Shown: piece after piece, positions 24,997 to 34,900 of the stretch
Layout of the letters: every line of letters begins with the position of its first letter
Numbering within the stretch: position 1 is the stretch's first letter
DNA from: Micromonospora chokoriensis
GTDB taxonomy: Bacteria > Actinomycetota > Actinomycetes > Mycobacteriales > Micromonosporaceae
NCBI RefSeq assembly: GCF_000718555.1
Contig: NZ_JOAN01000017.1
Coordinates: 1-64,000, forward strand
Reading direction: 5' to 3'
Length of the DNA: 64,000 bases
Notes under the pieces: generated by a model
What the model was told of the DNA's origin: nothing
The model's input: the letters and a program-made list of their open reading frames with translations, nothing else
Databases searched by the model: none
Program-made: the position numbers and the translations under genes

Positions 24997-25694
24997 GCCG
25001 CCGGCTTGCGCAGCACGTACCCGACGCCGCGGAGGGTGTGGATCAGCCGGGGTTGGGTGGTGTCGACCTTGCGCCGCAGATACGAGATGTAGGACTCGAC
25101 GATGTTGTCGTCACCCCTGAAGTCGTAGTTCCAGACGTGGTCGAGGATCTGCGCCTTGGACAGCACCCGGTTGGCGTTGAGCATCAGGTAACGCAGCAGC
25201 TTGAACTCGGTCGGCGAGAGCTGCACCCGCTGGCCGGCCCGGTGCACCTCGTGGGTCTCCTCGTCCAACTCCAGGTCGGCGAAGGTGAGCCGGGACGGGG
25301 CCTGCTCGCCGGTCGTGGTGCGGCGCAGCACGGCGCGGATCCGGGCGGTCAGCTCCTCCAGGCTGAACGGCTTCGTGACGTAGTCGTCGCCGCCCAGGGT
25401 CAGCCCACGGATCTTGTCGTCGGTGGCGTCCCGGGCGGTCAGGAACACCACCGGGGTACGCGTGCCGCCCTCGCGGAGCATCCGGATGACCTCGAAGCCG
25501 TCCAGGTCGGGGAGCATCACGTCGAGCACCACCAGGTCGGGCCGGTGGTCCTTGGCGGCGTTGAGCGCCGCGCTCCCACTTGTCGCGGTGGCCACGTCGA
25601 AGCCCGCGAACCGCAGGCTCGCGGAGAGCAGTTCGAGGATGTTGGGGTCGTCCTCGACGACGAGAAGTCGCGCCTCGGTCTGGGTAGCGGGCAT
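24993..25694 (-). CDS. OmpR-family response regulator
   Basis: A 233-residue DNA-binding response regulator. The receiver domain (1-120) has the acidic pair Asp15/Asp16, phospho-acceptor Asp58 in LVVLDVMLPD, the switch Thr in FLTARD and Lys in VTKPFS. The winged-helix output domain (about 135-230) carries LSPTEFKLLRYL and the recognition region VESYISYLRRKVD. It is the partner of the histidine kinase encoded immediately downstream. Sequence is of the PhoP/TcrX-like subgroup. ATG 25694 is the only sensible start. Confidence 0.95.
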   Translation of the reverse strand: MPATQTEARLLVVEDDPNILELLSASLRFAGFDVATATSGSAALNAAKDHRPDLVVLDVMLPDLDGFEVIRMLREGGTRTPVVFLTARDATDDKIRGLTLGGDDYVTKPFSLEELTARIRAVLRRTTTGEQAPSRLTFADLELDEETHEVHRAGQRVQLSPTEFKLLRYLMLNANRVLSKAQILDHVWNYDFRGDDNIVESYISYLRRKVDTTQPRLIHTLRGVGYVLRKPAA

Positions 25695-25766
25695 GGCCCC
25701 ATCATCGGCGATGTCACTGCGCCCGCGCTGGACGGTTCCTGCAAAAAGGCTGTGAGTCGCCGTCGG

Positions 25767-26378
25767 TCAGCGCAGCAGGCGGCGCAGCCCGTCGAGCGCG
25801 CCGTCGAGCAGCCGGATCGCGGTGCGCAGCTGGACGTCGCTGAACTGTCGGGCGCGCAGCAGCCGACCCACCTCGGCGGTGAACGCGGCCAGCCGCTTGT
25901 CGAGGTCGTCGAGCAGCTCGGCCTGCGGCCCGGCGGTGGACGCCGTCCGGAGCGGCGGGGCGGGCGTCTCCCACCGGGCCCGCCGGGTCTGTCGGGTGGC
26001 CTCGCTCAGCTCCCGCTTGAGGTCGCGCACTGAGCCGCGCACCTCACTGCGGATGTCGCCGGCCAGGCTGGACAGGTCCGCCACCGAGGCCGCGATGTCC
26101 GTCTCCAGGGCGGTCAACTCACCGGCCCGCTGACGCAGCTCGGCACGGCCGGCGTCGGTGATCTCGTACGTCTTGCGGCCACCCGCTGCGGTGTGGCTGA
26201 CCAGACCCTCGACCTCCAGCCGTTGCAGGCGGGGGTAGATGGTGCCGGCGCTGGGCGCGTAGAGCCCGAGGAACCGGTCTTCCAGCAGGCGGATCAGCTC
26301 GTAGCCGTGCTTCGGGCCGTCGTCGAGGAGCTTGAGCAGGTAGAGCCGGAGCCGCCCGTGGCTGAACACGGCGGTCAC
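25767..26378 (-). CDS. PadR-family transcriptional regulator
   Basis: A 203-residue repressor. The N-terminal winged helix (1-85) has the PadR hallmark LLKLLDDGPKHGYELIRLLEDRF, followed by GTIYPRLQRLEVEGLV (recognition helix) and the wing GGRKTYEIT. The C-terminal half is a long helical dimerisation region, larger than the PadR-s1 type. GTG 26378 overlaps the stop of the DUF4097 gene (GTGA). It is therefore the second gene of that operon and likely autoregulates it through the palindrome at 27249-27267. Confidence 0.9.
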   Translation of the reverse strand: MTAVFSHGRLRLYLLKLLDDGPKHGYELIRLLEDRFLGLYAPSAGTIYPRLQRLEVEGLVSHTAAGGRKTYEITDAGRAELRQRAGELTALETDIAASVADLSSLAGDIRSEVRGSVRDLKRELSEATRQTRRARWETPAPPLRTASTAGPQAELLDDLDKRLAAFTAEVGRLLRARQFSDVQLRTAIRLLDGALDGLRRLLR

Positions 26379-27199
26379 GGCTGCTCCTCCCCGTCGTGGT
26401 CGACCGCTCGGGCGAGCAGGGCGATGCTCCCCGAGGTCGCGGAAGCCCAGAGCTTACCTTCGCCGGCACCGAGCACCCCCTCGCCGCTGGGCAGTGGGAA
26501 CGTCGAGGTGCGCAGCTGTGGAAAGCCGCTGGTGATCCGGCCGGAGGCGGTGTTCAGCCGGACGGCGAGGTCGCTGTCCTCGCGGACCCGGACGGTGATG
26601 CTGCCCGAGATGGTGGTCAACCGGATCTCGCTGCGCCGAGGATTGTCCAGATCGCAGGTGATAGCGCCCGAGACGGTCTGCGCCCGCACCCGGTCGGCGG
26701 CGCTGTCAGCGAGGATCACCTCCCCGGAGACCGTCTCCAGGCTGAGATCGCCGCGGACGCCGAGCGCCTCCACCGGGCCGGAGGTGATCTGCGCGGAGGT
26801 GTTGCCGCGCAGGCCCATCAGGGTGATCTGGCCGGCGACCACGTGGACGGCCGTCTGCTGGCGCAGGCCGGAGACGACCACCGACCCCGCGGTCAGGCTC
26901 AGCTCGGCGAGGACGTCGGCGGGCACGGCGACCGAGACGTCCACCCGCGGATAGCGGTGGATCATCCGGAACCACCGCAGGACGTCCGACCAGCCCCGGC
27001 CACGCTCCTGACGGATGCTGAGCCGACCGTCGGTGTGGTCGATCAGGACCGGCCGACGGCCGACCTGGGTCACGTCGACCCGGGTCGGCCCGTCGGTGGC
27101 GACCACGTTGAGCCGTCCACTGATCAGGCGCACGTCCAGCCGGACGACCGGCCCGTCCACGGTGAGCCGCTGCGGGCTCTCGACCGTCCATCCGGCCAT
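26375..27199 (-). CDS. DUF4097-family beta-strand repeat protein
   Basis: A 274-residue protein made of short repeated beta strands, each with a pattern like xxSGxVxLxxxxGDLxLxT. Examples are ISGRLNVVATDG, VSGEVILADSAAD, TVSGAITCDLDN and TISGSITVRVRED. This is the DUF4097/adhesin-like solenoid fold. No signal peptide or membrane helix is seen, so it is probably cytoplasmic. ATG 27199 has AGGGGA upstream. It heads an operon with the PadR regulator, an arrangement I know from many actinomycetes. Function is not established; a role in envelope stress sensing is possible but unproven. Confidence 0.85.
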   Translation of the reverse strand: MAGWTVESPQRLTVDGPVVRLDVRLISGRLNVVATDGPTRVDVTQVGRRPVLIDHTDGRLSIRQERGRGWSDVLRWFRMIHRYPRVDVSVAVPADVLAELSLTAGSVVVSGLRQQTAVHVVAGQITLMGLRGNTSAQITSGPVEALGVRGDLSLETVSGEVILADSAADRVRAQTVSGAITCDLDNPRRSEIRLTTISGSITVRVREDSDLAVRLNTASGRITSGFPQLRTSTFPLPSGEGVLGAGEGKLWASATSGSIALLARAVDHDGEEQP

Positions 27200-27248
27200 G
27201 GCGTTCCCCTCTCGATGACGCGCAGACACGCGTCGAACACGAGGAGAC

Positions 27249-27267
27249 TGTAACGCGATACATCGCG
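27249..27267. promoter_or_regulatory. PadR-type operator (overlapping dyads)
   Basis: Two dyads overlap 50 bases upstream of the DUF4097-padR operon. TGTAACGCGATACA (27249-27262) is a palindrome with one mismatch. CGCGAT-AC-ATCGCG (27254-27267) has perfect 6-base arms. The AT-flanked CGCG core matches the TATCGCGATA-like boxes in front of such operons in other actinomycetes. Position fits autorepression. Confidence 0.6.
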
Positions 27268-27322
27268 ACACCACAAGACAGGTCGTGACCGGTCGCCGGC
27301 TCGGCGTTCGGCGTAGCTCCCC

Positions 27323-28261
27323 TCAGGCCGCCAGGTCCAGCTCCCGGCCGCTGCCCGGCGTCCGGACCGGAACAGTCGGGGTCGCCGTGGGGACCGCGCG
27401 CAGCCGGGCCCGCGTCCCGGCACCCGCCGTCGGCAATAGGTGTACGGCCGACTCGGCGGCCCGAGCCAGCAACCGCCGATCTGCGTCCCGGGCCGGGTGC
27501 AGCGCGGCGGCGATCGTCACCGAGACCACCAACTCCCGCGCCGCGACCACCCGTGCCACCGAGCGCAGCAGGGTGTCCGCACCGAGGAAGGCCGCTGCCG
27601 TGGTGGTCGACCGGGTGGCCTCACAGCGGTAGGTGAGCCGCAGCGGCACCACCGGGCTACCCGTGTCGATGGCCGCCTGGAACGTCGCCGGCCGGAAACC
27701 GCCGCCGGGGCGGCAGTCGGCGGCGCCGTCACCGGCACACCACGTCGTACCCTCCGGAAAGACCGCCACCGACCGCCCGGCGCGCAGCGTGTCGGCGACC
27801 CGGTCGACGGTGGTCCGCAGCGCCAGCGGTCGGGTGCGGTCCACGAAGACCGTGCCCGCCGCCGCGGCCAGCAGACCGACCACCGGCCAGGAGCGGATCT
27901 CCCGCTTCGCGACCATCCGGGTGGGCGCGACCGCCAGCACCGCGAGGATATCCAGCCAGGAGACGTGGTTGGCGACCAGCAGCGCCCGCCGCCGGGGCAG
28001 TCGACCCCGGATCACGAGGCGGACGCCGAAGGCGCGCGCGGTGGCCCGCGCCCAGCCGCTGACCATCGCCTGCCGTTCCCGGGTCGGGAGCACGGGCAGC
28101 AGCACCACCACTGCGATCCCGGCCAGCAGCATGCCGAGCGCGGCGACCAACCGGAGCACCCGGCGGGCCACCGGCACCGTCGGCACCTCACCGGCCGCCG
28201 GCAGGCAGTCGTCGTCGCAGCCCGAGGAGGGCCGCCACAGGTCGTGCGGCACGGCGGTCAC
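27323..28261 (-). CDS. PlsC-type 1-acyl-glycerophosphate acyltransferase (OlsA-like)
   Basis: A 312-residue membrane acyltransferase. One N-terminal hydrophobic helix (about 28-50) precedes the PlsC domain with NHVSWLD (HX4D), VFVDR, FPEGTTW and VVPLRLTY motifs. GTG 28261 overlaps the stop of the GNAT gene (GTGA). The GNAT-PlsC order matches olsB-olsA, where OlsB attaches a hydroxy fatty acid to ornithine and OlsA adds the second acyl chain to form ornithine lipid at the inner membrane face. A plain lysophosphatidic acid acyltransferase is the alternative. The Pro/Thr-rich C-terminal tail is unassigned. Confidence 0.82.
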   Translation of the reverse strand: MTAVPHDLWRPSSGCDDDCLPAAGEVPTVPVARRVLRLVAALGMLLAGIAVVVLLPVLPTRERQAMVSGWARATARAFGVRLVIRGRLPRRRALLVANHVSWLDILAVLAVAPTRMVAKREIRSWPVVGLLAAAAGTVFVDRTRPLALRTTVDRVADTLRAGRSVAVFPEGTTWCAGDGAADCRPGGGFRPATFQAAIDTGSPVVPLRLTYRCEATRSTTTAAAFLGADTLLRSVARVVAARELVVSVTIAAALHPARDADRRLLARAAESAVHLLPTAGAGTRARLRAVPTATPTVPVRTPGSGRELDLAA

Positions 28262-29034
28262 CGCTGCACCTCCTCGCCCAGGAAGTGCCGCAGGTAACGC
28301 GGGTTCATCCGGTTCAGGTCGAAGAGCACGTAGAAGTCCGCGCACCCGAAGTCGGGGTCGTACGACGGCTCGCCGCAGATCCACGCGCCGAGCCGGAGGT
28401 AGCCCCGCAGCAGCGGCGGCACCGCGACCCGCTCGGCCGGGTCGGCGACCGGGGCGGCAGCGGCAGCCGGGTCGCTGAACCAGGGCCGCAACGGGCGGAC
28501 CCGCAGCGGTGGCGGCGACAGGTGCCGGGCCTGGGCCTGGGCCCACACCTCGGCGACCGTCCGCCCACCGTCGGCCACCGGCACCGACGCGCAGCCGCCG
28601 AGCCAGCGAGAGCCACGCAGGTGCAGGTAGCGGGTGATGCCCGCCCACATCAGGTTGATCACCGCGCCGGTGCGGTGGTCCGGGTGCACACAGGACCGGC
28701 CCGCCTCGACCAGGTCATCGCGGAGCGGGTCGAGCGCGGTGAGGTCGAACTCGTCCTCGGCGTACCGCCGATCGATGCGCCCCGGAGGCAACAGCCGGTA
28801 CGTGCCGACCACGTCGCCGGTGCTGTCCTCGCGGACGATCAGGTGGTCGCAGTACGCGTCGAAGGGGTCCACGTCCAGCCCGGCCTCGCCGGGGAGGAGG
28901 GTGGCGCCGAGCTCGTTGGCGAACACCTCGTGACGCAGGCGTTGCGCGGCCGCGACCTGGGTGAGGTCGTCGGCGATCAGCAGGGTGTATCCGCTGGTCG
29001 TCAAGGGGGCGCCAGCGACATGCAGAACGGCCAT
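28258..29034 (-). CDS. GNAT acyltransferase (OlsB-like, ornithine-acyl-ACP acyltransferase candidate)
   Basis: A 258-residue acyltransferase of the hemolysin/autoinducer-synthase-like GNAT group. Landmarks are AQRLRHEVFANELGA (acyl-ACP contact), DPFDAYCDHLIVRE, GTYRLLPP and AGRSCVHPDHRTG, in the order seen in OlsB proteins. I chose ATG 29034 (MAVLHVAGAP); an upstream GTG at 29076 would add 14 residues and neither has a strong ribosome site. It is the first gene of a coupled pair with the PlsC-type protein. Together they could make ornithine lipids, phosphorus-free membrane lipids. The call rests on gene order plus fold; biochemical substrate is inferred. Confidence 0.75.
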   Translation of the reverse strand: MAVLHVAGAPLTTSGYTLLIADDLTQVAAAQRLRHEVFANELGATLLPGEAGLDVDPFDAYCDHLIVREDSTGDVVGTYRLLPPGRIDRRYAEDEFDLTALDPLRDDLVEAGRSCVHPDHRTGAVINLMWAGITRYLHLRGSRWLGGCASVPVADGGRTVAEVWAQAQARHLSPPPLRVRPLRPWFSDPAAAAAPVADPAERVAVPPLLRGYLRLGAWICGEPSYDPDFGCADFYVLFDLNRMNPRYLRHFLGEEVQR

Positions 29035-29192
29035 GGGATCTGTGTAGGTGCCCGGGTTGCCATCCACGGGGACCACTGGTGTCGTTCGGATGAACGCCGG
29101 CAGGCGAGACCGCTAGCGACGCCCGGCGCCTACCGTGCGACGCTGCCCGAGCAGCCGGCGACGACGCCGCCACGCACCCTCGGAGGTCGACG

Positions 29193-29840
29193 ATGCGCAT
29201 CGAAACCCGCTACAACGGGCCAGCCGGCTCCGGCAACGGCGGCTGGAGCGCGGGGATCTTCGCCGCCGCGGCGGGTGGCAGCGGGCCGGTCGAGGTGACG
29301 CTGCGCCGGCCACCACCATTGGCGACCGAGCTGACCCTGGTCGACGGCGAGGTCCGGGATCCGGCCGGCGAGTTGGTGGCCGAGGTGCGCCCGGCCGGAT
29401 TGCTCGATGCCGTCGTACCCCCGGTCGACCTGGAGACGGCGGTGGCCGCCGCGACCCGCTACCCCGGCCTGGTCGAGCATCCGTTCCCCAACTGTTACGT
29501 CTGCGGCCCGCAGCGGGCCGACGGGCTGCGGATCTTCCCCGGCCGGCTGCCGGATGGGCGGACCGCCGCGCCGTTTCACGCGCCCGAGCAGGTCAGCGAG
29601 GCCACGGTCTGGGCGGCGCTGGACTGTCCCGGCGGGTGGGCGGTGCTCGCGCCGGGCCGCCCGTACCTGCTGGGTCGGATCGCCGCCGTGGTCACGGCGC
29701 TGCCGGGGCCGGGCGACGAGTGCGTGGTGACCGGCGCACTGATCGGCGTCGACGGCCGCAAGGCGCTCGTGCACACCAGCCTGTACGGCCCGGACGGCGC
29801 GCTGCTCGGCGCGGCCCGGGCGACCTGGATCGCCCGCTGA
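29193..29840 (+). CDS. Hotdog-fold thioesterase-like protein
   Basis: A 215-residue conserved actinobacterial protein of uncertain function. It starts MRIETRYNGPAGSGNGGWSAG, a pattern seen in thioesterase-like hotdog proteins, and has a central FPNCYVCGP motif with two cysteines that could bind metal or form a disulfide. The second half (VWAALDCPGGWAV, then RIAAVVTALPGPGDECVVTG) resembles a second hotdog unit. ATG 29193 begins right after a CGGAGG site. It is monocistronic. Acyl-CoA thioesterase activity is plausible but I see no catalytic Asp/Glu I can name with certainty. Confidence 0.7.
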   Translation: MRIETRYNGPAGSGNGGWSAGIFAAAAGGSGPVEVTLRRPPPLATELTLVDGEVRDPAGELVAEVRPAGLLDAVVPPVDLETAVAAATRYPGLVEHPFPNCYVCGPQRADGLRIFPGRLPDGRTAAPFHAPEQVSEATVWAALDCPGGWAVLAPGRPYLLGRIAAVVTALPGPGDECVVTGALIGVDGRKALVHTSLYGPDGALLGAARATWIAR

Positions 29841-29981
29841 GCCCGGCTGTCGTCCACAAGGATGAGTCGTCTCCACCCTGCGACGGATCGAGATGTACGG
29901 ACCGCGCCTGATTGACCTTGTTGCCACCGCCCGTCACGCTGTGCCACGGCGTACCTCGACGCCACACACGGGAGGAGAACG

Positions 29982-30917
29982 ATGACTGACGGGCAGCGAA
30001 GCCCCACCAGCGACGGTCAGATCGTGGTGTCCGGTCTGACGAAGCAGTACAAGAACGTCCGGGCGGTGAACGACCTGTCCTTCACCGTGGCGCCGGGGCG
30101 GGTGACCGGCTTCCTCGGCCCGAACGGCGCCGGCAAGACCACCACGCTGCGCATGCTGCTGAACCTGGTCACGCCGACCTCCGGCACGGCCACCATCAGC
30201 GGTCACCGGTACGCCGACCTCAGCGACCCGCTGCGGCACGTCGGCGCGGTGCTGGAAGCCTCCAGCGCCCACAAGGGCCGCACCGGCATCAACCACCTCC
30301 GGGTCATCTGCGCGGCAGCCGGGCTGCCCAAGCAGCGGGCCGACGAGGTGCTGGCCCTGGTCGGGCTGTCCCCGGCGGCGAAGCGCAAGTTCAAGGGCTA
30401 CTCGCTGGGCATGAAGCAGCGGCTCGGAATCGCCGCCGCGATGCTCGGCGACCCCCGCGTGCTGATCCTCGACGAGCCGGCCAACGGGCTCGACCCGGAG
30501 GGCATCCGGTGGATGCGCGGGTTCCTCAAGAACCTCGCCCACGAGGGCCGCACGGTGCTGGTCTCCAGCCACCTGCTGTCGGAGATGCAGCTGCTCGCCG
30601 ACGACGTGGTGATCATCGCGGCCGGGCAGTTGGTCCGGCAGGGGCCGGTCGAGCAGGTGCTCGGATCGATGGCGCAGAGCGCCCGGGTCCGGGTCCGCAC
30701 CCCGCAGGCCGAGGCGCTGACCGCCGCCCTGAAGGCACAGTCGGCGACCATCGAGACCGACGAGCAGGGCGTACTGCTGGTCGCCGGGGTGGACGCCCCG
30801 ACGATCGGCCGCGCCGCCCTCGCCGCCGGGGTGGAGCTGCACGAACTGACCACCGAACGGCCCGATCTGGAACGGGTCTTCCTGGAGCTGACGGCCGGAA
30901 AGGCGGGCATCCGATGA
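29982..30917 (+). CDS. ABC transporter ATP-binding protein
   Basis: A 311-residue ABC ATPase of the drug/antibiotic export type. Walker A is GPNGAGKTT, the Q-loop region and signature read LGMKQRLGIAAAM, Walker B is VLILDEPANGLD and the H-loop is SSHLL. A ~90-residue C-terminal extension with RVRVRTPQ follows, typical of DrrA/CcmA-like exporters. It overlaps the permease gene by four bases (ATGA) and makes a one-plus-one exporter. GGAGG stands just ahead of ATG 29982. Substrate unknown; bacitracin-like or antibiotic self-resistance exporters have this form. Confidence 0.94.
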   Translation: MTDGQRSPTSDGQIVVSGLTKQYKNVRAVNDLSFTVAPGRVTGFLGPNGAGKTTTLRMLLNLVTPTSGTATISGHRYADLSDPLRHVGAVLEASSAHKGRTGINHLRVICAAAGLPKQRADEVLALVGLSPAAKRKFKGYSLGMKQRLGIAAAMLGDPRVLILDEPANGLDPEGIRWMRGFLKNLAHEGRTVLVSSHLLSEMQLLADDVVIIAAGQLVRQGPVEQVLGSMAQSARVRVRTPQAEALTAALKAQSATIETDEQGVLLVAGVDAPTIGRAALAAGVELHELTTERPDLERVFLELTAGKAGIR

Positions 30918-31738
30918 ACCTGGTCCGATCCGAGCTACTCAAGATCCGTACCACCAACACCTGGTGGATCTTCGCGCTGATCAGCCTGCCGCTGTGGGCG
31001 CTCACCCTGCTCATCAACTGGTTGCAGGCCGACGCTCTGACCAGCAACAACCTGGGTGACCTGTCGGCCGAAGAGGCCGCCCAGGTCGCGGCGGTAGCCA
31101 GCGTGGACGCGCTCTCGTCGAACCTCTTCACCACCGGGCAGTTCTTCGGCCTGCTGATCGTGATGCTGCTCGGCATCATCGTGGTGACAAGTGAGTTCTT
31201 CCACCAGACGGTCACCACCACCTTCCTCACCAACCCGCACCGCACCGCGGTGATGAGCGCCAAGCTGGTCGCGGCCGGCGTGCTAGCGCTGCTGTTCTGG
31301 CTGGTGACGACCGCGCTCAACCTGGTCGCCGGGTCGGCGGTCCTGAACGCGGTCGGGCTGGACTCGCAACTCGGCAACGACGCCGCCTGGCGGGCGATCG
31401 GGCTGAACCTGCTCGCGTACCTGCTCTGGGCGGTGTTCGGCGTCGGCATCGGCGTGCTGATCCGCAGCCAGATCGGCGCCACCGTGACCGGCATCCTGCT
31501 CTACCTGGGCGGCTCGATCGGCGCCATCTTCGTGATCGCCATCCTGGCCGAGCGCTGGGGCGACTGGATCAACAACCTGCAACTGCTGGTGCCGTCGCTC
31601 GCCTCGTCGTTGATGGTCGCCGGGGCGGACATCCCCGGCAACCCGCCCCGCTGGGCCGGCGCCGCCGTGCTCATCGGGTACGCCGTGGTGACCGGCGTGG
31701 TCGGCACCCTGCTGATGCGCCGACGCGACATCTCCTGA
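30914..31738 (+). CDS. ABC-2-type permease
   Basis: A 274-residue integral membrane permease that pairs with the ATPase gene upstream. It begins MNLVRSELLKIRTTNTWW, typical of ABC-2 permeases, and has six transmembrane stretches: about 20-38, 76-98, 120-140, 158-178, 190-210 and 240-262. An extracellular loop of ~35 residues follows the first helix. ATG 30914 overlaps the ATPase stop. A long perfect hairpin follows the stop, so the operon ends here. Confidence 0.92.
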   Translation: MNLVRSELLKIRTTNTWWIFALISLPLWALTLLINWLQADALTSNNLGDLSAEEAAQVAAVASVDALSSNLFTTGQFFGLLIVMLLGIIVVTSEFFHQTVTTTFLTNPHRTAVMSAKLVAAGVLALLFWLVTTALNLVAGSAVLNAVGLDSQLGNDAAWRAIGLNLLAYLLWAVFGVGIGVLIRSQIGATVTGILLYLGGSIGAIFVIAILAERWGDWINNLQLLVPSLASSLMVAGADIPGNPPRWAGAAVLIGYAVVTGVVGTLLMRRRDIS

Positions 31739-31742
31739 CGGC

Positions 31743-31780
31743 CCCGGGGGGTGGCGGCGACGTGGCCGCCACCCCCCGGG
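31743..31780. terminator. Strong hairpin terminator after the ABC exporter
   Basis: Perfect 16-base arms (CCCGGGGGGTGGCGGC and its complement) with a 6-base loop, five bases after the permease stop codon. No U-tract, as is common in this group. Confidence 0.85.
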
Positions 31781-31981
31781 AGCCCGTAGCAGCCGTCAAC
31801 AGAACACGCAGGGGTTGCTGAACTTCTGGCATCTTCTGTGAATCCGGCCACCAGACCGAGGCGGAAATGCCTGCGGGATCCGTACGGCGTAGCCTGGGAG
31901 CGTCCTGTCCGTAGTCCTCTAACCGGGCGCGACGGACACCGCGTGACACATAAACCCGCGTGAAAGAGGCGATTACCGGCC

Positions 31982-34900
31982 GTGTCGACCCAGCAGACTT
32001 CGCAGGAGAACCCACTGGCGGGTTTCGGCCCGAATGAGTGGATCGTCGAGGAGATGTACCAGCGCTACCTCGCCGACCCATCGAGCGTCGATTCGGCCTG
32101 GCACGACTTCTTCGCCGACTACCGACCAGCGCCCGGTGCGGGCACCCCGCAGGGGGCCAAGTCGGCGGACAAGCCGGCCGCCGCCCCGGAGCCGGACGGC
32201 CAGCCCGAGGCGGCCGCCACGGTCGCCCAGCCGAGTGCCCCGGCCAAGCCGGCGACCGCTGCGCCCGCCGCGCAGTCGGCACCGGCCAAGCCCGCCGCCG
32301 CTCCGGCCGCGCCGAAGGCCACGCCGGAGAAGGCCGCCCCGGCCAAGCCGGCGGCCAAGGCCGCCGCGCCGAGCGTCGACGGCCCGCAGACCACCCCGTT
32401 GCGCGGCGTCGCGGCGAAGATCGTCCAGAACATGGACGCCTCGCTGAGCGTGCCCACCGCGACAAGCGTGCGCGCGGTCCCGGCCAAGCTGCTGGTCGAC
32501 AACCGCATCGTGATCAACAACCACCTCGCCCGCGGGCGGGGCGGCAAGGTCAGCTTCACCCACCTGGTCGGCTACGCGCTGGTGCGCGCGCTGGTCCAGC
32601 ACCCCGAGATGAACAACTCCTTCGCCGAGGCCAACGGCAAGCCGGCGATGGTCCGCCCGCCGCACGTCAACCTCGGCATCGCGATCGACCTGGCCAAGCC
32701 GGACGGCAGCCGCAACCTGGTGGTCCCCTCCATCAAGGGCTGCGAGCAGATGGACTTCCGGCAGTTCTGGCAGGCATACGAGGACGTGGTCCGACGGGCG
32801 CGGCGCAATGAGCTGACCATGGAGGACTACTCCGGCACCACGATCTCGCTGACCAACCCGGGCGGCATCGGCACCGTGCACTCGATGCCGCGGCTCATGC
32901 AGGGGCAGAGCGCGATCATTGGCGTCGGCGCGATGGAGTACCCGGCCCCCTACCAGGGCATGTCCGAGGCCACCCTGGCCGAGCTGGCCGTCAGCAAGAT
33001 CATCACGCTGACCAGCACGTACGACCACCGGATCATCCAGGGTGCGCAGTCCGGCGAGTTCCTCAAGGTGATGCACGAGCTGATCCTGGGTGAGCACGGC
33101 TTCTACGACCAGATCTTCACCGCGCTGCGCATCCCGTACGAGCCGGTGCGCTGGATGCGCGACGTGGCGGTCAACTCCGAGGGTCAGATCAACAAGACCG
33201 CCCGGGTGCACGAGCTGATCCACGCGTACCGGGTGCGCGGTCACCTGATGGCCGACACCGACCCGCTGGAATTCAAGATCCGCAAGCACCCCGACCTGGA
33301 CGTCCTCCAGCACGGGCTGACCCTGTGGGACCTGGACCGCGAGTTCCCGGTCAACGGCTTCGCCGGCCGGCAGCGGATGAAGCTGCGCGAGATCCTCGGC
33401 GTGCTGCGCGACTCGTACTGCCGCCGGGTCGGCATCGAGTACATGCACATCCAGGACCCGGAGGAGCGGCGCTGGGTCCAGGAACGGATCGAGCGCAAGT
33501 ACGAGAAGCCGTCCGCCGACGAGCAGAAGCACGTGCTCAACCGGCTCAACGCCGCCGAGGCGTTCGAGACCTTCCTGCAGACGAAGTACGTCGGCCAGAA
33601 GCGCTTCTCGCTGGAGGGCGGCGAGTCGCTGATCCCGCTGCTCGGTGAGGTGCTGGAGTCGTCCGCCGAGAACGGGCTGGACGAGGTCGTCATCGGCATG
33701 GCCCACCGGGGTCGGCTCAACGTGCTGGCCAACATCGTCGGCAAGCCGTACGAGAAGATCTTCTCGGAGTTCGAGGGCCACCTGGACCCGCGCTCCACGC
33801 AGGGCTCCGGCGACGTGAAATACCACCTGGGCCAGAACGGCAAGTTCACCACTCCCGACGGTGAGCACGCGGTCAAGGTGTCGGTGGTGGCCAACCCGTC
33901 GCACCTGGAGGCCGTCGACCCGGTACTGGAGGGCATCGTCCGGGCCAAGCAGGACCGGATCGACCTCAAGCTGGAGGGTTACACCGTGCTGCCGCTGGCA
34001 GTGCACGGTGACGCCGCGTTCGCCGGGCAGGGTGTGGTCGCCGAAACCCTCAACCTGTCGCAGCTGCGCGGTTACCGCACCGGCGGCACCGTGCACGTGG
34101 TGGTCAACAACCAGGTCGGCTTCACCACCGCCCCGGAATACAGCCGGTCCAGCCTCTACAGCACCGACGTGGCCCGGATGATCCAGGCGCCGATCTTCCA
34201 CGTGAACGGCGACGACCCGGAGGCCGTGGTCCGGGTGGCCCGGCTGGCCTTCGAATACCGGCAGACGTTCAACAAGGACGTCGTGATCGACATGGTCTGC
34301 TACCGCCGGCGCGGGCACAACGAGGGTGACGACCCGTCGATGTCCAACCCTCAGATGTACAAGATCATTGACTCGAAGCGCTCGGTCCGCAAGCTCTACA
34401 CCGAGGAGCTGATCGGTCGCGGCGACATCACCGTGGAGGACGCGGAGGAGCTTCTCCGCGACTACCAGGCGCAGCTGGAGAAGGTCTTCAAGGCCACCCG
34501 CGACGCCGCCTCCGCGCCGCGCCAGCTCAACCGGCCGCGCCGCGAGGAGGAGCCGGAGCCGCAGGTCGACACCGCCACCGACGCGTCAGTGGTCAAGGCC
34601 ATCGGCGAGGCGCACATCAACCTGCCGGACGGCTTCACCCCGCACAAGCGGATCCAGCAACTGCTGGACAAGCGGGCCAAGATGTCCGTCGAGGGCAACA
34701 TCGACTGGGGCTTCGGCGAGATCATCGCGCTCGGGGCGCTGCTGCACGACGGGGTCACCGTCCGGCTCGCCGGGCAAGACTCGCGTCGTGGCACGTTCGT
34801 CCAGCGGCACGCCTCGGTGGTCGACTCCCGCACCGGCGAGGACTACCTGCCGCTGAAGTCACTCACCGGCGACGGCGAGCGCTCCCGGTTCTTCGTGCAC

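Noticed and set aside
32160..32390. Repetitive Ala/Pro/Lys coding stretch in kgd considered as a tandem repeat or CRISPR-like array
   Set aside because: It is the normal flexible linker of the Kgd family; units are unequal and no spacers exist.
31973..34318. A 781-codon frame antisense to kgd
   Set aside because: It is the complement of codon third positions of a certain enzyme gene; no domain, ribosome site or promoter.
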